Below are positions 35,172 through 44,991 of a DNA stretch of 64,000 nt, piece by piece (position 1 is the stretch's first letter; each line of letters begins with the position of its first letter). The DNA lies in contig NZ_PVZS01000006.1 in the NCBI RefSeq assembly GCF_003004785.1, forward strand, positions 62,001-126,000, written 5' to 3'. Under the pieces are notes generated by a model. It was not told the DNA's origin. It ran no database searches and saw nothing but the letters and a program-made list of their open reading frames with translations. The position numbers were made by a program, and so were the translations under genes. This DNA is from Alsobacter soli. Its GTDB lineage: Bacteria; Pseudomonadota; Alphaproteobacteria; Rhizobiales; Beijerinckiaceae.

Positions 35172-38100
35172 GTGTGGGTTTCGTCCAAGGTCAGGTCCGT
35201 CTTCAACAGCACCGCCGTGCTCGGCCTGACCATCATCGCCCTGATCTGGGGCGCAACCCTCTTCCACCTGCGCGAGGAGCGGCGCCAGGCCCTCGAGGCC
35301 TCCGAGCAGAACGTTTCGAACTTGTCGCGCAGCTTCGAAGAGCACGTCATTCGCTCGATCGAGGAGGTGGACAAGACGCTTCTGCTCCTGCGCGCCGCCT
35401 ACGAACGGGATCCGGCGAAGTTCGACCTCGTCTCGTTCACCAGCAACCCGCATTTTCTGAACAGCCTCATCTTCCAGGTCACGTTGATCGGGCCCGACGG
35501 ATACATGGTGGCCAACAACCTGGGGCCGCCTGCAAGCCCGGTCGACCTGCGCGACCGCGAGCACTTCCAAGTGCATCTGCAGCGCGCTGCAGACGAATTG
35601 TTCATCAGCAAGCCCGTTCTCGGGCGCGCATCCGGCAAGTGGTCGATCCAGTTGACCCGCCGGGTGAGCAACCGGGACGGAAGCTTCGCCGGCGTCCTCG
35701 TCGCTTCCTTGGACCCCTACCATTTCTCCCGATTCTATGAGGCGATCGACCTCGGCAGCGCCGGCACCGTCACCCTCGTCGGAACGGATGGAATCATTCG
35801 CGCCCACAAGGGCGGCTCCGGCGAATTCCTCGGGAAGTCGCTGGCGGTCAGCCCGTTGTTCAAAAGCCTGGAGAGCGCGTCCGCAGGGACCTATGTGGCG
35901 GCCAGCGCTTTGGACCACCAGGACCGGCTCACGGCCTATCGCCGGGTGAAGGGCTTCCCCCTCGTGGTGAGCGTCTCGATCCTGGCCGCCGACATCTATG
36001 CGCACACACGCGCCCATGTGCTCCTTCCGGTCGCTCTCGCGCTGACTGCGCTGGTGGCGGCCGGCATGGCGACGGGCGCGCGCAACCGGCGCCGACTGCA
36101 GGGCGCACGCGACGCACAGCGCTCAAGCGACGAGGTCGCCCGCCGCAAGTCCACCGAGCTGGAGATCACGCTGGAGCACATGAGCCAGGGGATCATGATG
36201 GTGGACACCAACCGGCAGGTGGCCGTCATGAACCGGCAGGCCGGAGAATTGCTCGGCCTGCCCGAACATCTCGTCCATGGGCGTCCGAAATTCGACGATC
36301 TCCTCGAATGGCAGAGCCGCTCTGGGGAGTTCGATGGCGACACGGATCTTTTGGCGTGGGTCAAGAAGGGCGGGATATCGGACGGACCGGATCTGTATCA
36401 GCGGACGCGTCCCAATGGTCTCGTTCTCGAAATTCGAAGCACCCAACTGGCGGACGGCGGGGTTGTGCGCACCTACACGGACGTGACGGCCCGGGCCAAG
36501 AGCGAGGCCGAACTGGCCGAGGCGCGCGATCGCGCCGAGGCGGCGTCCCGGGCCCGCGCCATGTTCCTGGCCATGATGAGCCACGAGATGCGCACGCCTC
36601 TGAACGGCGTCATCGGAATGGCGAGCCTCCTGGCGGCGACGCCGCTGGACGCCGAACAGCGGCGCTACGCCTCAACCATGCAGGAATCCGCCGAGCACCT
36701 GCTCCAGATCATCAACGACGTTCTGGACCTGTCGAAGCTCGAAGCCGACCGCCTCGAACTGCGGGAGGAGCGGTTCGACATCCGCAAGCTCGCGCATGGT
36801 GTTCTGGCGATGCTCGCGCCGGCAGCCGACAAAAAGGGCCTCTTCCTCGGCGTGATGGTCGAAGACCACGCGCCGCAGTGGGTCACCAGCGATCCGGCCG
36901 TGCTCAGGCAGATTCTGCTCAACCTCGCCGGAAATGCGGTCAAGTTCACGGAGCGGGGATCGGTCCTGATCCGCATCGGGCTGGAAGGAACGGAGGCGGA
37001 TCGGGATCGGCTGGCCATCACCGTGGAGGATACGGGCATCGGCATCGCCGCCGAAGATATCCCGCTCCTGTTCCGGGAGTTCAGCCAACTCGGAGACGCT
37101 GCGCCGCGCTCAACCGGCACAGGCCTCGGGCTCGCGATCTGCCGCAAGCTCGTCGACAGGCTCAATGGCTCGCTGGAGGTGCGGAGCGCGCCAGGCCATG
37201 GGAGTCGGTTCCGATTCACGGCCAGGGTCGTGGCCTGTGAGCCCGCCGCGGATGCCTCGCCCTTGCTGGGTCGGAAGGCCCTGGTGCTCGCGGCGGATGC
37301 GGGAGCCCGGGCCTGCTATGGGCAAGCCCTGGCACGAGCCGGCGCCACGATCGAAGCGGCGTCGGACGCCGCGTCCGCTCATGCGATCCTGGCCAAGACC
37401 CCTGTGGACACCGTGATCGTTGACGACGCGGCGCTTCCGGGCGCCCTTGAGCAGATCGCCCAGGCCGTCCGCCACCTGCGCCCCCGAATGGTGCTGGTCA
37501 CGCAATCCCGGCCGAGGGAGACTTCGCCATGCGGCGCGACGCCGACGGCGGACGTCGTCCTGCACCGGCCGGCCGAACCCGATGCCCTGGTCTCGGCGGT
37601 CCAGGGCCACACCGTCGAGCCCGCTCTCCCAGTAGACATGCCGCAGCAGGCGGCTGCCGACGCCGCGGGCCTGTCGATCTTGATCGCCGAGGACAACAGC
37701 ACCAACCGGATGGTCCTCGAAGCCATGGTCCGCAAGCTCGGACATCGCGCCACGACGGCCGAGAAGGGCGCTCTTGCCGTAGAGGCCGTGCAGGCCGCGC
37801 GCTACGACCTCGTGTTCATGGACGTGATGATGCCCGAAATGGACGGCCTCGAGGCTACCCGGGCCATCCGCGCATTGCCCGGGCCGGAATGCACGACGCC
37901 GATCATCGGCTTGACCGCCAACGCCCTGCCGGAGAACGCCTCTGCGGCGCGCGCGGCCGGCATGGATGACGTCGCCACGAAACCGATCACGGGCCAAAAG
38001 GTGGCCGCCCTCATCGAGCGCATGTCCCGTCGCATATCCCTTCCGATCCCGGCAGAATCGTCGGCCCTGAACGAGTTCGACGCCGCGACGCTCGACCGCT

Positions 38101-38408
38101 TCGTGGGCGAACTCGGAGAATCCGCCGCCCGCGAGATCGTGGGCGTCTTTCTCCGGGATACGGGCAGCAGGATCGACGAGATGGCGCGGAACCGGAGCAA
38201 CTTGACGTCGCTCGCCCGGGATGCCCATTCGATCCGCAGCGCAGCGGCGGCGCTGGGGTTGTTCGGGGTGTCGGCTAGCGCCGAGGCTCTCGAGGCCAGC
38301 GCCTCGGTCATGTCGCCTCAGGCGCTCGCGGCCGCCGTCGCCGCGTTGCGGGACGCCTTCGGCCGGGCCCGAACCGCTCTTCCCGAAAGCCTCCGTGGAG
38401 CCGCCTGA
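35172..38408 (+). CDS. Hybrid sensor histidine kinase (Cache-PAS-HisKA-HATPase-REC-REC-Hpt)
   Basis: A 1078-residue inner-membrane kinase. Helix 1 is about 13-30, the periplasmic Cache-type sensor about 31-280, and helix 2 about 281-301. A PAS-like domain spans about 325-440. HisKA has His471 in MMSHEMRTPLNG. HATPase_c follows (NLAGNAVKFT, DTGIGI, GTGLGLAI). A first receiver (about 700-810) is degenerate. The second (about 834-952) is intact, with Asp884 in VFMDVMMPEMDG and Lys in ATKPIT. The Hpt has His1019 in RDAHSIRSAAAALG. A GTG start is used. Its stop overlaps the REC-EAL gene by one base, so that protein is the likely phosphorelay target. Confidence 0.94.
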   Translation: MWVSSKVRSVFNSTAVLGLTIIALIWGATLFHLREERRQALEASEQNVSNLSRSFEEHVIRSIEEVDKTLLLLRAAYERDPAKFDLVSFTSNPHFLNSLIFQVTLIGPDGYMVANNLGPPASPVDLRDREHFQVHLQRAADELFISKPVLGRASGKWSIQLTRRVSNRDGSFAGVLVASLDPYHFSRFYEAIDLGSAGTVTLVGTDGIIRAHKGGSGEFLGKSLAVSPLFKSLESASAGTYVAASALDHQDRLTAYRRVKGFPLVVSVSILAADIYAHTRAHVLLPVALALTALVAAGMATGARNRRRLQGARDAQRSSDEVARRKSTELEITLEHMSQGIMMVDTNRQVAVMNRQAGELLGLPEHLVHGRPKFDDLLEWQSRSGEFDGDTDLLAWVKKGGISDGPDLYQRTRPNGLVLEIRSTQLADGGVVRTYTDVTARAKSEAELAEARDRAEAASRARAMFLAMMSHEMRTPLNGVIGMASLLAATPLDAEQRRYASTMQESAEHLLQIINDVLDLSKLEADRLELREERFDIRKLAHGVLAMLAPAADKKGLFLGVMVEDHAPQWVTSDPAVLRQILLNLAGNAVKFTERGSVLIRIGLEGTEADRDRLAITVEDTGIGIAAEDIPLLFREFSQLGDAAPRSTGTGLGLAICRKLVDRLNGSLEVRSAPGHGSRFRFTARVVACEPAADASPLLGRKALVLAADAGARACYGQALARAGATIEAASDAASAHAILAKTPVDTVIVDDAALPGALEQIAQAVRHLRPRMVLVTQSRPRETSPCGATPTADVVLHRPAEPDALVSAVQGHTVEPALPVDMPQQAAADAAGLSILIAEDNSTNRMVLEAMVRKLGHRATTAEKGALAVEAVQAARYDLVFMDVMMPEMDGLEATRAIRALPGPECTTPIIGLTANALPENASAARAAGMDDVATKPITGQKVAALIERMSRRISLPIPAESSALNEFDAATLDRFVGELGESAAREIVGVFLRDTGSRIDEMARNRSNLTSLARDAHSIRSAAAALGLFGVSASAEALEASASVMSPQALAAAVAALRDAFGRARTALPESLRGAA

Positions 38409-39646
38409 TGTCCTCGCCCGAAGCACGCCGGCGTGCGCTCATCATCGACGACGACGCCATGCAGCGGCTCCTGATCGGATCCGTGGCCCGGATGGCCGGC
38501 TACGAGGCCGACACGGTCGCGACCATCTCCGAGGCCGTCGGCGCGATGCGCCAGCGGGCCTACGACATTGTCGCCGTGGACCTCTCCCTGGGCGACCAGG
38601 ACGGCGTGGAGGCGATCCGCCTCGTCGCGGAGACGGGGCAGAAGCCTGCATTGCTGGTCATCTCCGGGCTGGACGATCGCATCCGCGACGGCGCGCTCCG
38701 GTTCGGGCAATCGGTGGGCCTGCCCGCCTTCGGCAGTGTTCGCAAGCCGGTCGACGTCGCGCAACTTCGGGTTCTCCTCCAGGGAGACCTGCCGGCGCCG
38801 CTCTCGCTCGCCGCAAACAGGGCTTCCGCTACCCTGACGCGCGAAGCCCTGGCGGAGGCGCTCGCATCGGGTGAGATCAAGCCGCACTACCAGCCCAAGG
38901 TCGACCTCGCTTCAGGACGGATCACCGGGGTCGAGGCTCTAGCCCGGTGGACGAGCCCCATCCATGGCCTGCTGTCGCCGGGCGCCTTCGTCCCCTTCGC
39001 CGAACAGGAGGGGCTCTCGTCGGAGTTGACCGACGCCATCTTGCGGCAGGCCGTCCGCGACGCGGGCGTGTGGGCGACCGCGCACCCCAATGTCAGCGTG
39101 GCCGTCAATGTCACGGCCGGCGCTCTGCTCGACCTCGATTTTCCCGACCGTGTCGAGGAAACGCTCGCGGAAGCGGGGCTTTCCCCCAGCCTGTTGACGG
39201 TGGAAGTCACCGAATCCGTCGCCCTGGGCGACGATCCACGGGTCGGGGACGTGCTGACCCGCCTGCGCATCAAGGGCGTCGAACTCTCCCTGGACGACTT
39301 TGGCACGGGCTACGCTTCCCTGAGTTCCCTGCTGCGGATGCCGTTCAGCGAACTGAAGATCGACCGGACCTTTATCCAGGCCGCCGACCAGGACGAATAT
39401 GCGTGGAAGATCGTGCGAGCCACGCTTTCCCTGGCGCGGGAATTCGGCATGAAGACGGTCGCGGAGGGCATCGAGACGGAGACGGTGGCGGAGCGCCTCC
39501 GCCAGGCGCGCTGCGACGTGGGCCAGGGCTACCTGTTTGCACGCCCCAAGCCCCTGCCGATGCTCCTGGACCGGCTCGAGCGCGCGCCCACGGCAACCGC
39601 TCTTCCGCATAAGGTCCTGCCCGATCCACATTTTCGGCGTCATTGA
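38408..39646 (+). CDS. Response regulator with EAL c-di-GMP phosphodiesterase domain
   Basis: A 412-residue cytosolic protein. The receiver (about 8-128) is intact: acidic IIDDDA, phospho-acceptor Asp58 in VAVDLSLGDQDG, Lys113 in VRKPVD. The EAL domain (about 140-395) keeps the catalytic set: EALARW (176-181), the Asn of VAVNVTAG, EVTES, DDFGTGYASL, KIDRTFI, AEGIET and QGYLFARP. It should therefore hydrolyse c-di-GMP. There is no GGDEF. Translational coupling to the hybrid kinase makes a His-Asp-His-Asp relay controlling c-di-GMP levels the simplest reading. Confidence 0.94.
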   Translation: MSSPEARRRALIIDDDAMQRLLIGSVARMAGYEADTVATISEAVGAMRQRAYDIVAVDLSLGDQDGVEAIRLVAETGQKPALLVISGLDDRIRDGALRFGQSVGLPAFGSVRKPVDVAQLRVLLQGDLPAPLSLAANRASATLTREALAEALASGEIKPHYQPKVDLASGRITGVEALARWTSPIHGLLSPGAFVPFAEQEGLSSELTDAILRQAVRDAGVWATAHPNVSVAVNVTAGALLDLDFPDRVEETLAEAGLSPSLLTVEVTESVALGDDPRVGDVLTRLRIKGVELSLDDFGTGYASLSSLLRMPFSELKIDRTFIQAADQDEYAWKIVRATLSLAREFGMKTVAEGIETETVAERLRQARCDVGQGYLFARPKPLPMLLDRLERAPTATALPHKVLPDPHFRRH

Positions 39647-39720
39647 CCTTCTTATGTCCGTGGTCCAACCATCGTGATGCGATTCCGCAGGGTCGCGGAG
39701 ACCCGCGGGGACTGGGACCG

Positions 39721-40923
39721 ATGATATCGACCTTCCGACTGGCTCAGGCCGCGGGCGCAATGCTGGCGCTCGCAGCAGCCGTGGCGCCTGCTGCAGCCCA
39801 GCAGCCTGCGTCCCAGCAGGCCTATTGCGACAGGCTCCGAGCCGACATGGCGGCTCTCGACCGCGCCGGCCCCCCTGGTGGCCAGAGGCAGCAGATCGCC
39901 GAGCAGATGCAGCGCCAGCGCGCCGAGGTGAACCGGACGGTCGCCTATGCGCGCTCAATCGGGTGCCAGCGCCAGCGCTTCCTGTTCTTCGGCGAGGGCC
40001 CACCGCCCGAGTGCCCGTCCCTGGAAGCCAAGATCAACAGCCTGGAGGCCGGGCTCGCGCAACTCGATGCGCAGTTGCAGCGCGCCGGTGGCGGCGGGGA
40101 GGCTCAGCGCGCCTCGCTGGCCGCCGCCTATGACGCGAATTGCCGCGGCGTCGCCCCGGGCCAGGCCGCAAACCGCCAGCCCGGCCTCTTCGAGCAGCTG
40201 TTCGGCAGCCCGGGCGAGGAAGTCCCGCCCATGCAGGAAGACGGCCAGCCGGCGCCGGCCGCGCCCGAGGGCCCGCCCGGCGTGGCCGCGGCCGGCAAGA
40301 CGCTGTGCGTGCGCAAGTGCGACGGCTTCTATTTCCCGATCAGCCAGTACGCCAGCCGGGTCCGGTTCGAGCTCGACGCCAGCCTGTGCCAGGCCTCCTG
40401 CCCCAACGCCGAGGTGGAGCTCTTCGTGCAGCCGGCCGGCCGCGAGGCGAATGAGGCGGTGTCCCTGGCGGGCACGCCCTACACTTCGCTGCCCAACGCC
40501 TTCCGCTACCGCAAGACCTTCGATTCCTCCTGCACATGCCGCAAGGACGGCCAGAGCTGGCAACAGGCCCTGGCGGAAGCGGAGAAGCTGATCGGCGGCC
40601 GGGCCGGGGACGTGACGGTCACCGAACAGCAGTCGCAGGAAATGGCGCGCCCGCAGGCCGCCCCGGCGCCAGGCCAGAAGCCGGCGACCAAGGGCAAACA
40701 GTCCGCGCCTCGCGCCGCGGCGCCCACGGCGGACGCCAGCGGCGGCATGGCCGTGGATCCCTCCACACTGAACCCGGGCGCCGCGACCCCGTCCGCGCCG
40801 TCGCAGCGGCGTCCGTCCGCGCCGGCCGGAGGGGCAGGCATCCGTTCGGAGCCCCTGCCGCCAATGGCGCCCCCGGTGGTCGTGCCGCCCGCCGGCGTTC
40901 CCCGCAGCCTGCAATCCCAGTAG
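39721..40923 (+). CDS. DUF2865 domain secreted protein
   Basis: A 400-residue protein with a Sec signal peptide (RLAQAAGAMLALAAAVAPAA, cleavage near AAAQ). A Gln/Ala-rich helical region with Cys (QAYCDRLRADMAALDRAG, ARSIGCQRQRFLFFGE) and the DUF2865 core (about 195-300) follow. The core has TLCVRKCDGFYFPISQYASR, ASLCQASCPNAEVELFVQ and SSCTCRKDGQSW. A Pro-rich low-complexity tail ends the protein. The family is confined mainly to Rhizobiales and has no known function. I use the ATG at 39721 next to the signal peptide. It converges on gltX. Confidence 0.88.
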   Translation: MISTFRLAQAAGAMLALAAAVAPAAAQQPASQQAYCDRLRADMAALDRAGPPGGQRQQIAEQMQRQRAEVNRTVAYARSIGCQRQRFLFFGEGPPPECPSLEAKINSLEAGLAQLDAQLQRAGGGGEAQRASLAAAYDANCRGVAPGQAANRQPGLFEQLFGSPGEEVPPMQEDGQPAPAAPEGPPGVAAAGKTLCVRKCDGFYFPISQYASRVRFELDASLCQASCPNAEVELFVQPAGREANEAVSLAGTPYTSLPNAFRYRKTFDSSCTCRKDGQSWQQALAEAEKLIGGRAGDVTVTEQQSQEMARPQAAPAPGQKPATKGKQSAPRAAAPTADASGGMAVDPSTLNPGAATPSAPSQRRPSAPAGGAGIRSEPLPPMAPPVVVPPAGVPRSLQSQ

Positions 40924-40945
40924 GGAGGCGCGGAGCCGGTCCCGC

Positions 40946-42292
40946 CTAGGCGACCGCCCCGCCCAGCCGGCCAAGGGCGCGCTCGCGCCCGATCAGCGGC
41001 AGCATGGCCTTGAGCTCGGGCCCATGGTCGAGCCCCGTGAGGGCGAGACGCAAGGGCATGAACAGCGCCTTGCCCTTGCGGCCGGTGGCCTCCGCAACCG
41101 CGCGGGTCCATGCGCCCCAGGTTTCGTCGCCCCAGGGCTCGGGGGGCAGCAGGGCCGCCGCCGCCTCGCAGAAGCCCAGGTCCTCGATGACGGGGGTGAC
41201 CGGTCCGCGCGCCACCGTCGCCCAGGTCACGACATCGTTGAAGACGCTGCAATTGCCGCGCACGGCGAGCCAGAATCGATCGTCGGCCGGCGCGCCCAGC
41301 TCGCGCAGGCGATCGGCGACGTCGGCGAACTCCAGGTGATGGAGCACCTTGGCGTTCAGGGCGTGCAACTCGGCTTCATCGAAGCGCGCCGGCGCGCGCG
41401 AGAGCCGCCCGAGGTCCACCAGCTGCGCCAACTCCTCGAGGCTGCGCACCGGCCGCACGGCTTCGGCCGACCCCACGAGCACCGCCAGCGCATCGACGGC
41501 CAGGGGCTCGATCCCCTGGTCCCGGAGCGATCCCAGCGACAGGTGGCCAAGGCGCTTGGACAGCCCCTCCCCGCTCGCCGTCGTCAGCAGGTTGTGGTGT
41601 CCGAAGGCCGGCGCGCTCCCAGGGCCGGCGAGGGCCTCGATGATCTGGATCTGGACCGCCGTGTTGGTGACGTGGTCCTCCCCCCGGATCACGTGCGTGA
41701 CGCCCAGGTCGACGTCGTCCACCACGGAGGGAAGCGTATACAGGTAGGTGCCGTCCGCCCGGATCAGCACCGGATCGGACAAGGAGGCGCCGTCCACGTG
41801 ACAGGGCCCGCGCACGAGGTCGTCCCACTCCACCGTTCGGTGCTCGAGCAGGAATCGCCAGTGCGGCTTGCGCCCCTGCGCCTCGAAGGCGCGCTTCTCC
41901 TCGTCCGTGAGCTTCAGGGCGGCGCGATCGTAGATCGGCGGCAGCCCGCGCGCGGCCTGGCGCTTGCGGCGCCGGTCCAGCTCGTCCTCCGTCTCGTAGC
42001 AGGCGTAGAGCCGCCCCGCGGCGCGCAGCCGATCGGCGGCCGCATCGTACAGGGCCGTCCGGTCGGACTGCCTGACCACCAGGTCCGGGCGGATGCCCAG
42101 CCACGCCAGGTCAGTCGCGATGGCGTCGGCGTATTCGGCCTTGGAGCGCTCCCGGTCCGTGTCGTCGAATCGCAGGATGAAGCGGCCCCCATGATTCAGG
42201 GCGAAAAGCGCGTTCAGCAGAGCCGGACGCGCATTGCCGATATGTAAGCGGCCGGTCGGGGACGGGGCGAAGCGGACGACGGGCTGGGTCAT
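40946..42292 (-). CDS. gltX: Glutamyl-tRNA synthetase (second-class, non-canonical KMSKS)
   Basis: A 448-residue class I synthetase charging tRNA with Glu. It begins [19 protein letters not shown] (HIGH motif as HIGN) and shows [11 protein letters not shown] and [10 protein letters not shown]. The KMSKR loop is replaced by [10 protein letters not shown]. That form is seen in one of the two GluRS paralogues of alphaproteobacteria, which may act on tRNA-Gln or tRNA-Glu before amidation. The anticodon-binding domain is shorter than in E. coli (471 residues total). The specificity cannot be settled here. Confidence 0.93.
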   Translation of the reverse strand: MTQPVVRFAPSPTGRLHIGNARPALLNALFALNHGGRFILRFDDTDRERSKAEYADAIATDLAWLGIRPDLVVRQSDRTALYDAAADRLRAAGRLYACYETEDELDRRRKRQAARGLPPIYDRAALKLTDEEKRAFEAQGRKPHWRFLLEHRTVEWDDLVRGPCHVDGASLSDPVLIRADGTYLYTLPSVVDDVDLGVTHVIRGEDHVTNTAVQIQIIEALAGPGSAPAFGHHNLLTTASGEGLSKRLGHLSLGSLRDQGIEPLAVDALAVLVGSAEAVRPVRSLEELAQLVDLGRLSRAPARFDEAELHALNAKVLHHLEFADVADRLRELGAPADDRFWLAVRGNCSVFNDVVTWATVARGPVTPVIEDLGFCEAAAALLPPEPWGDETWGAWTRAVAEATGRKGKALFMPLRLALTGLDHGPELKAMLPLIGRERALGRLGGAVA

Positions 42293-42376
42293 GGGCCGCT
42301 TATGGCGGACCAGCCCGCGGCGCGCAACGGCGGAAAGGGCCTCGCGAGGTCGTTTCGGGCTAACGAAACCCGGCGC

Positions 42377-42391
42377 TTAACCGGGAGGTAA
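42377..42391. promoter_or_regulatory. CtrA-like half-site pair upstream of the porin gene
   Basis: TTAACCGGGAGGTAA reads TTAA-N7-GTAA, one mismatch from the alphaproteobacterial CtrA box TTAA-N7-TTAA. It lies about 85 bases before the porin start. A pattern this short occurs by chance, so this is only suggestive. Confidence 0.3.
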
Positions 42392-42461
42392 GGTTACCGC
42401 TTTAACATTCGTCTAGTCGAATTCGGGCGGAAGCCGCCCCTCACTGGCAAGGGTTCTCCCC

Positions 42462-43289
42462 ATGCGTATCGTCGCCCTGGCCGCGCTCGTCGCCGCCGCC
42501 GTTCCCACCCTCGCCCGTGCGGCCGATTACCTGCCGCTTCCGCCCGTGAGCCACATCCCCGGGCCGGCCCCCGAGTTCAACTGGGAAGGCCTCTACGGCG
42601 GCATCCACGTCGGATACGACTCCGGCGACTTCAGCGCCTCGAACCTCGGTCGCGAACTCTCCATCATCGCCTACAAGGACTACGAGATCGCTCCCCAAGC
42701 GACCAGCCTCGTCCACCTCGGCTCAAGCTCGCGCCAGACCATGAGCCTCGGCGGCTTTGTCGGCCAGAACTGGTCCTTCGACGACGCAGTCTTCGGCGTA
42801 GAAGCGGAGTACGTCCGCCCGAAAAGCAAGCTCGTCGGGTCCTCCTATTACGACTACAACTATCTCATCGGCCTGAGCGCCTTGGATCGTTGGGCCGTCG
42901 CCGCGACGGCCACCGGCGGCGCCGGGGCGACTGACTACGGGATTCTCAAGATCCGCGGCGGCTACGCGATGGGCCGGTTCCTCCCGTTCGCCGGCATCGG
43001 TCTCGCCGTTGGCCGCCTCGAATCGGTTGGATATCTAAACGGGGTCATTCGACAGGACACCCGCAACCAGGCGACGGATCCCTGGACGATCGGAGCCCCT
43101 ATCCCGATATCCGCCGCGATCAAGAAATCCGGCTACGCCCCCGGCCTCGCGCTTTCGGCCGGCGTCGACTATGCGCCAGTCGACAACGTCTTCCTGCGGG
43201 CCCAGTACCAGTATGTCGGCTTCGCCGACTTCAAAGGCCAACGCGTTCAGTTGAACACCGTTTCCCTCGGCGCCGGCGTCAAATACTGA
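42462..43289 (+). CDS. Outer-membrane beta-barrel protein (Omp25/Omp31-like)
   Basis: A 275-residue outer-membrane protein. The signal peptide is residues 1-20 (MRIVALAALVAAAVPTLARA, cut before ADY). The mature part begins with the family's WEGLYGGIHVGYDSGDF-like strand. Alternating hydrophobic strands follow (GGFVGQNWSFDD, FGVEAEY, RGGYAMGRFLPFAGIGL, LRAQYQYVGFADF) and the C-terminal strand LGAGVKY ends in an aromatic residue, as required for BAM insertion. The family is abundant in Rhizobiales outer membranes. A terminator follows. Confidence 0.92.
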   Translation: MRIVALAALVAAAVPTLARAADYLPLPPVSHIPGPAPEFNWEGLYGGIHVGYDSGDFSASNLGRELSIIAYKDYEIAPQATSLVHLGSSSRQTMSLGGFVGQNWSFDDAVFGVEAEYVRPKSKLVGSSYYDYNYLIGLSALDRWAVAATATGGAGATDYGILKIRGGYAMGRFLPFAGIGLAVGRLESVGYLNGVIRQDTRNQATDPWTIGAPIPISAAIKKSGYAPGLALSAGVDYAPVDNVFLRAQYQYVGFADFKGQRVQLNTVSLGAGVKY

Positions 43290-43311
43290 CGCCCACCCGC
43301 CCCAAAACAAA

Positions 43312-43335
43312 AAACGGCGCCGCGAGGCGCCGTTT
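43312..43335. terminator. Bidirectional intrinsic terminator
   Basis: AAACGGCGCC and GGCGCCGTTT pair around GCGA, giving T-rich flanks in both directions. It separates the porin gene from the convergent aroG. Confidence 0.9.
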
Positions 43336-43357
43336 CCGTTTCAGCCCTGCGCGGAGA

Positions 43358-44743
43358 TCACTCCGCCGCTTCCACCATCGGCCGGCCGCGCGCGAGGCGC
43401 TCGCGCTTGAGCTGCTCGGCCACCAGGAAGGCCAGCTCAAGCGCCTGCTCGGCGTTGAGGCGCGGGTCGCAATAGGTGTGATAGCGGTCGTGCAGGTCGG
43501 TGTCCGAAATGGCCCGGGCGCCGCCGGTGCACTCCGTTACGTTCTTGCCGGTCATCTCGAGATGGATGCCGCCCGCATGCGTGCCCTCGGCGTGGTGCAC
43601 GGCGAAGAAGTCGCGCACCTCGGCCAGGATCAGGTCGAACGGCCGGGTCTTGTAGCCGGTCGCGGCCTTCACGGTGTTGCCGTGCATCGGGTCGCAGGAC
43701 CACACCACCGTGCGCCCTTCCCGCTTCACCGCCCGCACCAGCGGCGGCAGGAACTCCGCCGCCTTCTCCGCGCCGAAGCGGCAGATCAGCGTCAGCCGCC
43801 CGGCCTCGTCCTGCGGGTTCAGCAGGTCGATGAGACGGATCAGCTCCTCCGGCTTCAGCGAGGGGCCACACTTGAGGCCGATCGGGTTCTTCACCCCGCG
43901 GCAGTACTCGACATGGGCATGGTCGGGCTGGCGCGTGCGGTCGCCGATCCAGATCATGTGGCCGGAGGTCGCGTACCAGTCTCCCGTCGTCGAATCGACG
44001 CGGGTCATGGCCTGCTCGAAGCCGAGCAGCAGCGCCTCGTGCGAGGTGTAGAAGTCGGTCGAGCGCATCTCCGGATGGGCCTCCGGGTCAAGCCCGATCG
44101 CCCGCATGAAGTCGATGGTCTCGGTGATGCGCTCCGAGAGCTCCTGATAACGGCCCGACTGGGGGCTGTCCTTCACGAAGCCCAGCATCCAGCGATGCGC
44201 GTTCTCCAGGTTGGCGTAGCCGCCCGTCGCAAAGGCGCGCAGCAGGTTCAGGGTCGCGGCCGATTGGCGGTAGGCCTCCAGCTGGCGGCGCGGATCCGGG
44301 ACGCGGGCCTCGCTCGTGAAGTCGATCCCGTTGATGATGTCGCCGCGGTAGCTCGGCAGCTCGACGTCGCCGACCTTCTCGTTCGGGGCGGAGCGCGGCT
44401 TGGCGAACTGGCCGGCGATGCGGCCCACCTTCACCACGGGCGACGAGCCCGCGAAGGTCAGCACCACGGCCATCTGAAGGAAAAGGCGGAAGAAGTCGCG
44501 GATGTTGTCGGCCGAATGCTCGCCGAAGGACTCGGCGCAGTCGCCGCCCTGCAGCAGGAAAGCCTCGCCCGCCGCGACCTTGCCCAACGCCCGCTTGAGC
44601 TTGCGCGCCTCACCTGCAAAAACCAGCGGCGGAAAGCCGGCGAGCTGCGCCTCCACGGCCTTCAGCTCATCCATGTTCGGATAGGCCGGGACCTGCTGGA
44701 TCGGCTTGTCTCTCCAGCTCGAAGGCGTCCAACGCTCGCTCAT
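43358..44743 (-). CDS. aroG: 3-deoxy-7-phosphoheptulonate synthase, class II
   Basis: A 461-residue plant/Mycobacterium-type DAHP synthase, first step of the shikimate pathway (PEP + erythrose-4-P). It shows [13 protein letters not shown] (metal Cys), [46 protein letters not shown] and GGIHLEMTG. Class II is normal for alphaproteobacteria. The start is ATG at 44743 with an excellent ribosome site (GGAGGAGAGG); the ATG at 44761 overlaps that site. Together with trpE it feeds aromatic synthesis, but the two are far apart. Confidence 0.95.
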   Translation of the reverse strand: MSERWTPSSWRDKPIQQVPAYPNMDELKAVEAQLAGFPPLVFAGEARKLKRALGKVAAGEAFLLQGGDCAESFGEHSADNIRDFFRLFLQMAVVLTFAGSSPVVKVGRIAGQFAKPRSAPNEKVGDVELPSYRGDIINGIDFTSEARVPDPRRQLEAYRQSAATLNLLRAFATGGYANLENAHRWMLGFVKDSPQSGRYQELSERITETIDFMRAIGLDPEAHPEMRSTDFYTSHEALLLGFEQAMTRVDSTTGDWYATSGHMIWIGDRTRQPDHAHVEYCRGVKNPIGLKCGPSLKPEELIRLIDLLNPQDEAGRLTLICRFGAEKAAEFLPPLVRAVKREGRTVVWSCDPMHGNTVKAATGYKTRPFDLILAEVRDFFAVHHAEGTHAGGIHLEMTGKNVTECTGGARAISDTDLHDRYHTYCDPRLNAEQALELAFLVAEQLKRERLARGRPMVEAAE

Positions 44744-44991
44744 CACCCTCTCCTCCATCATCCACGCCCTGCCGGGCCGCGGAGGGTGTTCGTTCTCGGG
44801 AAGCCGGCCTTATACAGAACAGGCGCAGCTTGCGCCACCCGCTGATCTGTCGAACGATCCACTTTGGGACAACCGTGGCCTTGCCGCCAAGATTCAGCCG
44901 AATCCGCGCGGCAAGAATTTCGCAACGGATTACGTGGCGTGCGCGTTGTCGCGGCGCAAAACTGGTGACACGAGCGTAGAAGGGGGCCGTC

